Positions 1-7,139 of a stretch of 20,396 nt of DNA are shown one piece after another. The notes beneath the pieces were generated by a model. It did no database searches, was not told the DNA's origin, and worked only from the letters and a program-made list of their open reading frames with translations. Source of the DNA: Clostridiales bacterium UBA4706 (GTDB lineage: Bacteria; Bacillota; Clostridia; Oscillospirales; Oscillospiraceae). Positions within the stretch are counted from its first letter, which is position 1; each line of letters begins with the position of its first letter. The stretch is taken from the NCBI GenBank assembly GCA_002404605.1, contig DHKA01000034.1, forward strand, positions 1 through 20,396, given 5' to 3'. Made by a program: the position numbers and the translations under genes.

Positions 1-35
1 GGGCTTGCCGCCTGCAATTCACAGACAGCAAGCCC
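1..35. repeat. Inverted repeat (hairpin) inside the putative IS tip
   Basis: GGGCTTGC (1-8) and GCAAGCCC (28-35) form a perfect 8-bp stem, with a further CTG/CAG pairing inside (12-14 and 22-24). Only a short T-run follows on the plus strand. It could be a terminator protecting the element or the end of its transposase transcript. Confidence 0.5.
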
Positions 36-95
36 TTTCAGCTACTTGAACAATTTTTACTTCAAAATATTGTCTAACTTTTTGGGGTCACTTCA
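1..95 (-). mobile_element. Tip of an IS3-family-like insertion sequence, cut by the window edge
   Basis: Read on the minus strand from position 95, the sequence begins TGAAGTGACCCCAAAAAGTT, then AGAC. This matches from memory the terminal repeats of IS3-family (IS150-group) elements, which start with TG and carry a CCCC-A/T-rich-GTTAGAC block. The remaining bases to position 1 would be element interior. They include an inverted repeat, GGGCTTGC at 1-8 and GCAAGCCC at 28-35. No transposase is present in the window. The family call rests on the terminal motif only, and the outer end (about 95) is an estimate. Confidence 0.45.
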
Positions 96-130
96 TTCCG
101 GCTGACACCTTTTTTCTTTTTATGGGCCGT

Positions 131-1876
131 TTATGGAAGAATATTGAAGTTCATGTTCATAATGTACTGTTCCATAAATTCGGCGCTGGCGTTGAGTTCC
201 ACATGGCGCGTGACGGCGCGGATGTGCTCGCAGCGGGCGCTCTCCGCGCGGTCGAGCAGATAGCGGCACACGCCGCTGCCTGCGCCGTTGCCGACGGCGA
301 GGACCTTCTCGCGCGGCGCGGCGGGGAGAAGACCGATGTACAAAGCGTTGTCCACATCGATGTAGTTTCCGAACGCCCCGGCGAGAATGAGCGAGTCGAG
401 CTGCTCCGGCTCGATGCCGTGCTCGTGGCAGAGCGTCAGACACCCGGCGCAGATCGAGCTTTTGGCGAGCTGGATCTGGCGGATATCGTCCTGCGAAAGA
501 TAGACCGGGTGCTCGCCGCGCGTGAGGAAGAAGGCGTTATTGTATTCGCCCACCGGCTCGAGCCGGTCGAGCAGGGGACTGTCCGGATGCTCCGCGGCGA
601 ATTCCCCGCGCGGGAGGAGGCGCCCGGTCATGTCCACGAGACCGCAGCGGACGAGCGCGGCGGTCATGTCGATGATGCCGGAGCCGCAGAGACCCTTCGC
701 TTCGCCCTCGCCGAGGACGTGAAAGCGGAGCTCCCCGTCCGGCGTGATGTCCGCATGGTCGATCGCGCCCTCCGCGCCGCGCATGCCGCACTCAATGTTG
801 CCGCCCTCGAGCGCGGGGCCGCAGGCGGTGGAGGAGGTGAGAAAGCCGACGCGCGCGTTGCCGACGGCGATCTCGCCGTTCGTGCCGAGATCGACGGCGA
901 GATGCACGCCTTCCTCCGGCACGCCGAGCAGCACGGCGGTCGTATCCGCGCCGACGAACCCGCCGAGCAGCGGCAGAAACTCCACGAGCGCGCCCGCGGG
1001 ACAGCTTTTTAGCCCGATCTCCCCGGCGGGAGCGCGCACGGTGTCCGCCGTGACGCTCGCAAACGGCTCCGCGCCGAGCGCGGACGGGTCGATGCCGAGG
1101 AAGAGATGCTGCATCGTGCTGTTGCCGCAGAAAACGAGCTGCCAGAGATCGTCCGAAAGACCCGGTACGGCGGCGGATGCCGCGGCGAGAAGGCCGTCGA
1201 TCGTGTCAAGAATGGCGCGGTTGAGCTCCGCGAGCCCGTTTTCGTGCTCTATGGCGTGCTGGATGCGCGCGATAACGTCCGCGCCGTACCGGATCTGGCC
1301 GTTGAGCGCCGAGCCGGTGTGGAGAAGAGCGCCGGTCGTGAGATCGTAAATGTACATCGCAACGGTCGTCGTGCCGATGTCCACGGCGGCGCCGAAGAGA
1401 CGCTGCGCCGTATCGCCGCGCTGCACGCCGAGGAGGGTATCCCCATGGCGGATGAACGTGAGCGGTTCCTCGGCTGCGCCGCGGTGCGCGCGGGAAAACT
1501 GCCGCGCCGCCGCGAGCGAAGCGCCGGTGAGATAGGCGCCGCAGTGCTCCGGCTCCCGCTCCGCGGGAGAGAGAACGGCTTTCGTCACCGCGGGGGCGAA
1601 AGCATCGTGCGTGCCGCCCGTGGTGAGGATCTGCGCGGAGGCGTCCTCCGAAACTTCAAGAAAAACGGTGATATCCTCCGTGACGGGCGTGATGCACGCG
1701 CGCACGGTCTCTCTCGCGCCGCCGCGCTCCACGAGAACATCGCATTTCCCGCAGCGGCCGTTGCCGCCGCAGACGAGCTCGAGCGGGTGTCCGAGCCGGG
1801 CGCACGCCTCGGCGAGCGTCCCGCCGGAGACGCGCATCTCGCACGGCGTCCCGGCGATACGAACGGTATATTCCAT
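131..1876 (-). CDS. RACo-type corrinoid activation protein (2Fe-2S ferredoxin + ASKHA domain, DUF4445)
   Basis: Predicted ATP-dependent reductive activator that returns oxidised cob(II)alamin in corrinoid proteins to cob(I)alamin. The N-terminal ferredoxin-like domain carries C36, C42, C45 and C61 (CX5CX2CX15C), the plant-type 2Fe-2S pattern of RACo. A linker of about 80 residues follows. The ASKHA part has phosphate-binding loops AVDIGTTT (164-171) and VDLGTNGE (328-335), CGNSTMQHL (250-258), and GAFGNYID plus GNGAGSG near the C-terminus. It lacks the C-terminal 4Fe-4S pairs of methanogen RamA, so RACo-like is the better label. At 581 aa it is slightly shorter than the roughly 630 aa of typical RACo. 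The ATG at 1876 has AAGGAGG 8 nt upstream, overlapping the stop of the preceding gene, so the two are probably translationally coupled. It is the last gene of a three-gene leftward operon beside corrinoid methyltransferase genes, which supports the role. Confidence 0.9.
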   Translation of the reverse strand: MEYTVRIAGTPCEMRVSGGTLAEACARLGHPLELVCGGNGRCGKCDVLVERGGARETVRACITPVTEDITVFLEVSEDASAQILTTGGTHDAFAPAVTKAVLSPAEREPEHCGAYLTGASLAAARQFSRAHRGAAEEPLTFIRHGDTLLGVQRGDTAQRLFGAAVDIGTTTVAMYIYDLTTGALLHTGSALNGQIRYGADVIARIQHAIEHENGLAELNRAILDTIDGLLAAASAAVPGLSDDLWQLVFCGNSTMQHLFLGIDPSALGAEPFASVTADTVRAPAGEIGLKSCPAGALVEFLPLLGGFVGADTTAVLLGVPEEGVHLAVDLGTNGEIAVGNARVGFLTSSTACGPALEGGNIECGMRGAEGAIDHADITPDGELRFHVLGEGEAKGLCGSGIIDMTAALVRCGLVDMTGRLLPRGEFAAEHPDSPLLDRLEPVGEYNNAFFLTRGEHPVYLSQDDIRQIQLAKSSICAGCLTLCHEHGIEPEQLDSLILAGAFGNYIDVDNALYIGLLPAAPREKVLAVGNGAGSGVCRYLLDRAESARCEHIRAVTRHVELNASAEFMEQYIMNMNFNILP

Positions 1877-1891
1877 GGAAACGTCCTCCTT

Positions 1892-2539
1892 TTACGGATT
1901 TACATCCCGGCGCATATAGCACGATAGGTTGGGGCATTTGGAGCAGTCGTGGTCGATGGAGCGGTCGGGGAGACCGGTGCCCGCGCCGTAGGCATAGAGC
2001 ATGGCCTTTTCCGGCTGGAGCATGTAGTGCTCGGTGAGCGTGGCGGGGAACGGTTCGCCCTGCGTGAGCAGGGAGAGGAACTGCGCCTGATACTCCATGC
2101 TCAAATGGTTCTCGCCCGGCGTGAGACGCGTGCTGAGATGGTAGCCTTGCGCTTTGAGCTCGTTATAAAGCTGGCGGTTCATCGCGTTCGAGGCGTTGAA
2201 GAGCACCTCGTTGGCAAGATCGTTGAGAATGTAGCCCTCGAGAAAATCGCACTTGGCCATGAGATCATCCACGCAGTCCACGATCTTCTGCGTCGCGCCG
2301 CAGTAGCACACCGCGAGAAGATCGCAGCTCGAAAGCTCCGGCGAGGCGATGGCGAGGTCGTTATCCGTGATGCGGTAGGCGAGCACGAGCTCCAGATTTT
2401 CCCGCAGCAGCTCCACGAGCTGCGGGAAAATGCTCTCGGCATAGGCGTTCGTGTTGGGGTCCTCCCGCAGCTTGAGCCGGGTGAAGATGCGGTCCTTGTC
2501 ATATTCCAGATCCTCCACGGAGACGGGGAAAACGGTCAT
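1892..2539 (-). CDS. Small MetH activation-domain-like protein with C-terminal CX2CX4C
   Basis: A 215-aa protein resembling the reactivation (AdoMet-binding) domain of cobalamin-dependent methionine synthase as a stand-alone unit. Such proteins occur in acetogens and other Clostridia beside corrinoid methyltransferases. The RLTPGE segment (138-143) and the TEHYMLQPEKAM segment (169-180) align by eye with the RxxPG and SYAMxP motifs of MetH. The tail carries C199, C202 and C207 (CX2CX4C), a possible metal or iron-sulfur site absent from MetH itself. An upstream in-frame extension into the neighbouring gene is rejected, because the ATG at 2539 has AGGAGG 9 nt upstream and begins 1 nt after the regulator's stop. 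It lies between the PocR regulator and the RACo-like activator, so a role in corrinoid reactivation or corrinoid/AdoMet sensing is likely. The exact reaction is unknown. Confidence 0.75.
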   Translation of the reverse strand: MTVFPVSVEDLEYDKDRIFTRLKLREDPNTNAYAESIFPQLVELLRENLELVLAYRITDNDLAIASPELSSCDLLAVCYCGATQKIVDCVDDLMAKCDFLEGYILNDLANEVLFNASNAMNRQLYNELKAQGYHLSTRLTPGENHLSMEYQAQFLSLLTQGEPFPATLTEHYMLQPEKAMLYAYGAGTGLPDRSIDHDCSKCPNLSCYMRRDVNP

Positions 2540-2540
2540 G

Positions 2541-3827
2541 TCATTTGCCTCCTGTCTGCGGCACGGGAAAGCCGCGGATATACTCGTTGTCAAGCAGCTT
2601 GTCTGCGTTGGCGGTCGCCTTGAACTGCCGCGGAGTTTTTCCTGTGATTTTTTTGAAAACTTTGGTAAAATAGCTCTGATCCTCAAAGCCGACCCGTCCG
2701 GCGATCTCAAGAAGGTTCATGTCCGGCTGCGAGAGCAGCTCCACGCTCTTCTGGATGCGCAGACTGTTGAGATAATCCGTAAAGCCGACGCCGAGCTCCT
2801 TTTTGAAGAGCTTGGAGAGGTACGACTCATTGATATGGATGCTGCCGGCCACGTCGCGCAGCGTGAGCTTTTCCGCGTATCGCTCGCCGATGAGCGCGAC
2901 GGCCCGCGTAACGAGCGGGGAATAGACCGGCGCGGGCGGCTCCGGCACGAGAACAAAAAAGTGGTCGATCAGATTCTGCATCCATACGGCCAGATCGTCC
3001 ACCGTCTGCGCGCGGTTGAGCGCTTCGAGCGGGTCAAGGCCGGAGGCGAGGATCTTGTTGAGCGCAATGCCGGAGTCGAGCGCGGCTTTGGAGAGCATCG
3101 TGAAAAACTCAAAAAGGCGCATCCGGATGAGGTCGAAGTTTCCCGCCTCGACGAGGAGAAACTCGTCAAAGAGACCGGAGGCGGCCTCGTCCAAGGCTTC
3201 GCGGTCCCGGTTGTGCAGGGCGGAAAGCAAGCGCTGCCAAAGATCTTCCTCTGTCTCCCCGGCGGGATCTACGGCGAGCTTGAACTGGTGCACCGTTTCT
3301 CCGGCGTTGACCTGGCCGCGGTTGCGGGAACGGATGCGCTCGTATTCCTCCCAGTCCTGGCGCGAGCTGAGCACCGAAGCATAGAGGAGCGTTGCGATCT
3401 TCTGCACCTGCTCGGGCGTGCTCTCTCTGAAATCCTGGAGATAGCGCGCTACGCGCGGGAAGAGCGACGGATCGCCCGGATTGAGTTCCATGATGCGCGA
3501 GAGCAGCTTTTCGTCCACGCTGCCGAGCACGAGCGGCCCGGCCAGCACGCAGCCGCTGCGCGCGCCGTTATATAGTAAAGGTACGGCGATCTCGACGAAA
3601 CCCGCCGGACAGAAGAATATGTACGGCTCGCCGAGTGCGAACGACTCGCCCATCGAGAAGGCGAGATAACTCTGGCAGTCCGAGCTCTGGCTGTAGTGCG
3701 GGAACAGGCGGCAGACCTTCTGTTCGACGTTGAATTCCTGCGTGATGCGGTTTTCCGTATCGTACACCGTCACAGGGATACCGGTGCAGCTGCTGAAAGC
3801 ATCCAACGCATCGTACAGCGCATTCAT
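2541..3827 (-). CDS. AraC-family transcriptional regulator with N-terminal PocR sensory domain
   Basis: A 428-aa one-component regulator. The first ~165 residues look like a PocR ligand-binding domain: an N-terminal helix, then a cysteine-containing block ending YIFFCPAGFVEIAVP, then a GCVLAGPLVLG strand-turn. The family is thought to bind small hydrocarbon-type ligands. About 130 residues of helical linker follow. The last ~100 residues are a double helix-turn-helix of AraC type (LRDVAGSIHINESYLSKLFK, then AGRVGFEDQSYFTKVFKK and TGKTPRQF). The ATG at 3827 is preferred for its codon. An in-frame GTG at 3839 with AAGGA 8 nt upstream would add four residues and is a real alternative. It is first in the leftward activator operon and divergent from the methyltransferase operon, so it probably controls both in response to the methylated substrate (inference). 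Confidence 0.88.
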   Translation of the reverse strand: MNALYDALDAFSSCTGIPVTVYDTENRITQEFNVEQKVCRLFPHYSQSSDCQSYLAFSMGESFALGEPYIFFCPAGFVEIAVPLLYNGARSGCVLAGPLVLGSVDEKLLSRIMELNPGDPSLFPRVARYLQDFRESTPEQVQKIATLLYASVLSSRQDWEEYERIRSRNRGQVNAGETVHQFKLAVDPAGETEEDLWQRLLSALHNRDREALDEAASGLFDEFLLVEAGNFDLIRMRLFEFFTMLSKAALDSGIALNKILASGLDPLEALNRAQTVDDLAVWMQNLIDHFFVLVPEPPAPVYSPLVTRAVALIGERYAEKLTLRDVAGSIHINESYLSKLFKKELGVGFTDYLNSLRIQKSVELLSQPDMNLLEIAGRVGFEDQSYFTKVFKKITGKTPRQFKATANADKLLDNEYIRGFPVPQTGGK

Positions 3828-3856
3828 AAAAGCTGTCACCCTTTCTTTTCCTTATA

Positions 3857-3877
3857 TAAAGCATTACAGCTGCTTTA
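3857..3877. repeat. 21-nt palindrome (7-bp arms) at the regulator's predicted transcription start
   Basis: TAAAGCA (3857-3863) and TGCTTTA (3871-3877) are perfect inverted arms around a 7-nt spacer. The site lies 6 nt downstream of the predicted leftward -10 box and 30 nt before the regulator's ATG. It could be an operator for autoregulation or a small 5'-leader hairpin. There is no direct evidence of binding. Confidence 0.5.
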
Positions 3878-3882
3878 ACTGC

Positions 3883-3911
3883 ATCATAGGCGATTGCGGG
3901 AGTGTTGTAAA
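3883..3911 (-). promoter_or_regulatory. Predicted sigma-70 promoter for the regulator/activator operon
   Basis: On the minus strand, TTTACA (3911-3906) and TATGAT (3888-3883) are separated by exactly 17 nt, giving a close -35/-10 match. Transcription would start near 3876 and leave a short leader. The left arm of an 11-bp inverted repeat (3896-3906) lies in the spacer between the two boxes and touches the -35 box, which is suited to repression or promoter remodelling. Confidence 0.6.
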
Positions 3912-4017
3912 ACAAAAAATGACAAAAAACAAAGATTTTACCAATTCTCCAAAAGATTCTACAACAAAAAACGGTGAAACGTTTTATATCATAGCCAAAA
4001 CAGCAAAACACTCCCGC
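3896..4017. promoter_or_regulatory. Divergent regulatory region with 11-bp inverted repeat arms
   Basis: GCGGGAGTGTT (3896-3906) recurs as its exact reverse complement AACACTCCCGC (4007-4017), 100 nt apart, in otherwise AT-rich sequence between the divergent regulator and corrinoid genes. The spacer also holds AAACGTTT, a short palindrome. The whole gene-free stretch runs from 3828 to 4125. The paired arms are candidate binding sites for the PocR/AraC protein, possibly with DNA looping. No cobalamin riboswitch core was recognised here. Confidence 0.45.
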
Positions 4018-4091
4018 GGAAGGGGAACGAGCTGACCGGCTTTTTACCATTTTTGCTCTTCATTGTCAGAGAAAAAACCCACCGACTTTTT

Positions 4092-4097
4092 TATACT
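4092..4097 (+). promoter_or_regulatory. Possible -10 box for the methyltransferase operon
   Basis: TATACT lies 28 nt before the ATG at 4126 and is preceded by a T-tract. No good -35 sits 16-18 nt upstream. The nearest, TTGTCA at 4063-4068, is 23 nt away, which is too far. A weak -35 fits a promoter that needs an activator such as the divergent AraC-type protein. Confidence 0.35.
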
Positions 4098-4125
4098 GGA
4101 CACAAGGTATTGGAGGAGACTTCCC

Positions 4126-4791
4126 ATGGAGGAAAAAGTTCACTGCCTCAAACAAGGCGTTTTTTCGGGCGACCGGGAAGCGGTATGCGCCGCCTGCCGG
4201 GAGCTGCTGGAATCTGGGATGCCGCCGCAGAAGATCATAAGGATCGGCCTTCTGCCGTGCATGGACATTCTCGGCCATCAGCTGGCTCACCGCGAGAAAT
4301 TCATCCCGCAGATTATGATGTCGGCGCGAGCCGTGCAGGACGGGATCGATCTTCTCTCGCCACTCATCGTGGGCGCGGACGTCCCTTCGCTCTCGGAGAC
4401 CGTTGTGCTCGGTACCGTCAGCGGAGACATCCACACCATCGGAAAGACGCTCGTTTCCATCATGCTCCGGAGCGCCGGATTCCATGTCATAGATCTCGGG
4501 ACGAACGTCCCGCCGGAGAAATTCGTCGCCGCAGTGCGGGAGAGCAGCTCCCACATCATCGCGATATCGGCGATGCTCACCACAACGATCACCGGCATGA
4601 AGAAAACGATACGCGTTCTCCGCGAGGCGGAAGGAAACGACCAGTGGCACATCATTGTCGGCGGCGCGCCGGTCAACGGCCGGTTTGCCCGCGAGCACAA
4701 TGTGGAATATGCCGCCGACGCTGTGGAAACGGTGAATTTGGCCTTGAAAGCCTGTGGGATCGCTCCTCTTCCGAACGACAAAGAAATGTAA
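4126..4791 (+). CDS. Corrinoid-binding protein 1 (methyltransferase cognate corrinoid protein)
   Basis: A 221-aa methyl carrier of the MtbC/MttC/MtgC type. Residues ~1-85 form the helical cap (B12-binding-2) and ~92-215 the Rossmann-like B12-binding domain. The lower-ligand motif D101-x-H103-x-x-G106 is intact, and G179-G180 matches the later glycine motif. The intervening S-x-L motif reads S148-A-M150, so the usual leucine is methionine. The start at 4126 is set by GGAGGAG 7 nt upstream. A longer frame from a TTG at 4063 has no ribosome binding site and would run through the promoter. It is the first gene of the rightward operon, followed after 28 nt by a second corrinoid protein that is similar but clearly diverged. 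The partner methyltransferase is not certain, since the operon encodes two. Confidence 0.9.
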   Translation: MEEKVHCLKQGVFSGDREAVCAACRELLESGMPPQKIIRIGLLPCMDILGHQLAHREKFIPQIMMSARAVQDGIDLLSPLIVGADVPSLSETVVLGTVSGDIHTIGKTLVSIMLRSAGFHVIDLGTNVPPEKFVAAVRESSSHIIAISAMLTTTITGMKKTIRVLREAEGNDQWHIIVGGAPVNGRFAREHNVEYAADAVETVNLALKACGIAPLPNDKEM

Positions 4792-4819
4792 AAAAATTTT
4801 TTAACGGAGGAAACTCACT

Positions 4820-5464
4820 ATGTCCACTCTGAATGAAATCTCCCAGATGGTAGTCACCGGCCAGGTCCGCACGATCAAGGCGAAGGTCCAGCAGGCTCTC
4901 GACGAGGGTATCGGCGCGCAGGAGATCCTTGACGGCGGTCTTCTCCCCGGCATCAACGAGATCGGCGAGAAGTTCGCGAGAAACGAAGTGTTCGTTCCCA
5001 ACGTTCTGCTGGCCGCGAAGGTCATGAACATGGGCGTGGAAGTCATCCAGCCGCTGCTCGCCGCCGGCGAAAACACGAAGGTCGGCACCGCGGTCGTCGG
5101 CACCGTTAAGGGCGACCTGCACGACATCGGCAAGAACCTTGTTGCGCTTATGATGCGCAGCGCCAACCTCGAAGTCATCGACCTCGGCAGCAACGTCGAC
5201 GGTGCGAAGTTCATCGAGGCCATCAACAAGTACAACCCCGACGTCATCGGCCTTTCCGCTCTGCTGACCACCACCATGAACGAGCAGGGTCACATCATCC
5301 AGCAGCTCACCGACGCCGGCGTGCGCGACAAGGTCAAGGTCATGGTCGGCGGCGCTCCCGTAACGCAGATGTGGGCCGACAAGATCGGCGCGGACGCCTT
5401 CACCGCCGACGCTGCCGAGGCCGCGCAGTGGGCCAAGACCTACGCCGCTTCCAAGGGCGCCTGA
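4820..5464 (+). CDS. Corrinoid-binding protein 2 (MtgC/MttC-like)
   Basis: A 214-aa corrinoid protein with the canonical layout: helical cap (~1-85) and B12-binding domain (~88-210). The cobalamin signature is complete: D99-L-H101-D-I-G104, S146-A-L148 and G177-G178. The histidine replaces the dimethylbenzimidazole lower ligand, and the cobalt accepts a methyl group in the Co(I) state. ACGGAGG lies upstream of ATG 4820. The codons are strongly C/G-ending (GGC, CTC, AAG), as expected for a highly expressed gene. The MttB-like methyltransferase follows after 30 nt, the usual pairing, so this is the more likely partner of that enzyme. Confidence 0.93.
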   Translation: MSTLNEISQMVVTGQVRTIKAKVQQALDEGIGAQEILDGGLLPGINEIGEKFARNEVFVPNVLLAAKVMNMGVEVIQPLLAAGENTKVGTAVVGTVKGDLHDIGKNLVALMMRSANLEVIDLGSNVDGAKFIEAINKYNPDVIGLSALLTTTMNEQGHIIQQLTDAGVRDKVKVMVGGAPVTQMWADKIGADAFTADAAEAAQWAKTYAASKGA

Positions 5465-5494
5465 ACGCACGATAGTTAAGGAGGATAAAGAATT

Positions 5495-6952
5495 ATGCAT
5501 CAGCGTATCAAATACGACGTTCTTTCCCATAAAGAGCTCGAGTTCATGAAGGACCGCCTGGAACAGATCCTCATCGAGCGCGGTGTTCACCTCGATCACG
5601 AGGAGATGCTCAAGGCTCTCGAAGAGAAGGGCTGCATCGTGGATATGGAAGCGCGCGACGTGCGCTTCACGAAGGAGCTCATCGACAAGGCCATCGCCGC
5701 CGTCCCCGCTGAGTTCACGCTCTACTCTCCCGACGGAAAGCATGACCTAAAGTTCCCCGCCCCCGACGGACGTTTCTATACCCGCACCTGCACGGGCGCT
5801 CCCAACTACCGCAACATCAAGAACGAGACCCATTACATCAAGCCCGAGGAAGAGCGCGAGTGGTATCATCTCACCAACAAGATGGAGAACCTGAACTACG
5901 TGACGCTGCCCTCCGTCTCCGGCGAGTACTACCCCGGCGATGCGATCGACGTTTACGTTCTCGCCGACGCTCTCAAGCTCTCCGGCAAGCACATCTGGAT
6001 CCAGCCCTACGAGGCCGATAACGTGCAGTTCCTCATCGACATGGCTGCGGCGGCTGTCGGAGGCTACGATAAGCTGCGCGAGCGCCCGATCGTCAGCATG
6101 ATCGCCTGCAGCGTCCCGGCGCTGACCTATAAGCACATGGATGCCGAGATCCTCTATCTCAGCGCGAAGTACGGCGTGCCCGTGCAGCCCTGCGCTCTGC
6201 CCACCGCCGGCGCGAACACCCCCGTGACCGCCCAGGGCACCGCGTTCGTCGCCTGCGCCGACGTTCTCGCCCAGATCGTTATGCTCGAGCTGCTCTGCCC
6301 GGGACTGCCGATCATCGCGACGACGCTGCTGTTCTCCATGGATATGCAGAGCACCTACACGCTCCAGTCCAACACCGAGATCACCTTCGGCCGTCTCATC
6401 TGCATGGATCTTTTCGAGCGCGGCTACAACATCCGCGCCCACTCCTATGGCACCGGCACCGACAGCCTCTGCCTCGACGCGCAGAACTTCATCGAGCGCA
6501 CAAGCCTTATCCACGCGATGGCCATGTCCAACGCCTCCGTTCTCGGCGGCATGGGCCAGCTCGAGACCGCGAAGACCATCTCCCCGGTGCAGCTCATCAT
6601 TGATAACGAGATCATGGGCATTGCCCAGCGCCTGCGCGCCGGTCTCGACGTCAACGACGAGACCATCGACTGGGACGAGCTCATCGCCGGCATCGACAAG
6701 GATCCCGCGTTCAGCTTCCTTATGAGCGAGCACACCTTCCGCCACTTTGAAGAGCCCCATCGCCCCGATATGTTCAACCGCGACGGCGTTGTCCGCTGGG
6801 AGCGCGAGGGCAGCAAGACCCTGCTCGACAAGGCTGAGGAGAAGTACTACGCTCTCATGGCCGAGGAAGCCGACTACGCGCTGCCCGTCGACAAGGCCGC
6901 GGCCGTGGACGAGGTCCTCAAGAAAGCGCACGCCGCGCTCGTCAAAGAGTAA
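5495..6952 (+). CDS. MttB-superfamily (non-pyrrolysine) corrinoid methyltransferase
   Basis: A 485-aa protein of the trimethylamine methyltransferase superfamily (Pfam MTTB). The frame is uninterrupted and ends in TAA, with no in-frame amber codon, so it lacks the pyrrolysine of true trimethylamine MttB. It belongs with the non-Pyl members, of which MtgB (glycine betaine), MtpB (proline betaine), MtcB (carnitine) and MtyB (gamma-butyrobetaine) have been studied. The C-terminal half holds the conserved TIM-barrel segments YGTGTDSLCLDAQNFIE (about 315-332), GGMGQLETAKTISPVQLIIDN and the EIMG that follows. AAGGAGG precedes the ATG. It would transfer a methyl group from a substrate, plausibly a quaternary amine delivered by the downstream symporter, to Co(I) of the adjacent corrinoid protein. 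The exact substrate cannot be assigned from sequence. Confidence 0.9.
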   Translation: MHQRIKYDVLSHKELEFMKDRLEQILIERGVHLDHEEMLKALEEKGCIVDMEARDVRFTKELIDKAIAAVPAEFTLYSPDGKHDLKFPAPDGRFYTRTCTGAPNYRNIKNETHYIKPEEEREWYHLTNKMENLNYVTLPSVSGEYYPGDAIDVYVLADALKLSGKHIWIQPYEADNVQFLIDMAAAAVGGYDKLRERPIVSMIACSVPALTYKHMDAEILYLSAKYGVPVQPCALPTAGANTPVTAQGTAFVACADVLAQIVMLELLCPGLPIIATTLLFSMDMQSTYTLQSNTEITFGRLICMDLFERGYNIRAHSYGTGTDSLCLDAQNFIERTSLIHAMAMSNASVLGGMGQLETAKTISPVQLIIDNEIMGIAQRLRAGLDVNDETIDWDELIAGIDKDPAFSFLMSEHTFRHFEEPHRPDMFNRDGVVRWEREGSKTLLDKAEEKYYALMAEEADYALPVDKAAAVDEVLKKAHAALVKE

Positions 6953-6963
6953 TCAAGCAGCTT

Positions 6964-7009
6964 CTTGCCGGAGACCGTGTGGATCGCCTCCCGCCCGTAC
7001 TCCGGCAAG
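6964..7009. repeat. Intercistronic hairpin after the MttB-like gene
   Basis: CTTGCCGGAG (6964-6973) and CTCCGGCAAG (7000-7009) form a perfect 10-bp stem with a 26-nt loop, starting 11 nt after the methyltransferase stop. An A/T-rich stretch follows but no U-run. It could stabilise the upstream mRNA 3' end or partly terminate transcription. Confidence 0.6.
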
Positions 7010-7039
7010 ATAAAATATGTTAATTGCACATGGAACCAG

Positions 7040-7067
7040 CCCTGCCGGAGGTTTGATCCCGGCAGGG
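7040..7067. repeat. Second intercistronic hairpin before the transporter genes
   Basis: CCCTGCCGG (7040-7048) and CCGGCAGGG (7059-7067) form a 9-bp perfect stem with a 10-nt loop. The downstream sequence (TGGAGTTTCT) is not a proper U-tract. With the preceding hairpin it fills most of the 187-nt gap between the methyltransferase and the small membrane protein. Confidence 0.6.
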
Positions 7068-7139
7068 TGGAGTTTCTATACCCTTTTTCCCGCGATCTCC
7101 GCAAAAACGAGTAACAAGGAAAAGGAAAAGGAGAGAGAC

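Noticed and set aside
4031..4060. A sigma-54 (-24/-12) promoter for the methyltransferase operon
   Set aside because: GG and GC dinucleotides occur, but their spacing is about 15 nt rather than the required 10, and the regulator is AraC-type rather than a sigma-54 activator.
4063..4125. An upstream TTG start that would lengthen corrinoid protein 1 by 21 residues
   Set aside because: It has no ribosome binding site, the added residues do not resemble the family, and the region contains the likely -10 box. The ATG at 4126 has a strong GGAGGAG.
3828..4125. A cobalamin riboswitch upstream of the methyltransferase operon
   Set aside because: I found no B12-box-like core (GCCACTG) or the expected multi-stem layout. 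The region is AT-rich with only the inverted repeats described.
5495..6952. Pyrrolysine-containing trimethylamine methyltransferase
   Set aside because: The reading frame has no in-frame TAG before its TAA stop, and no pyl genes are in the window.
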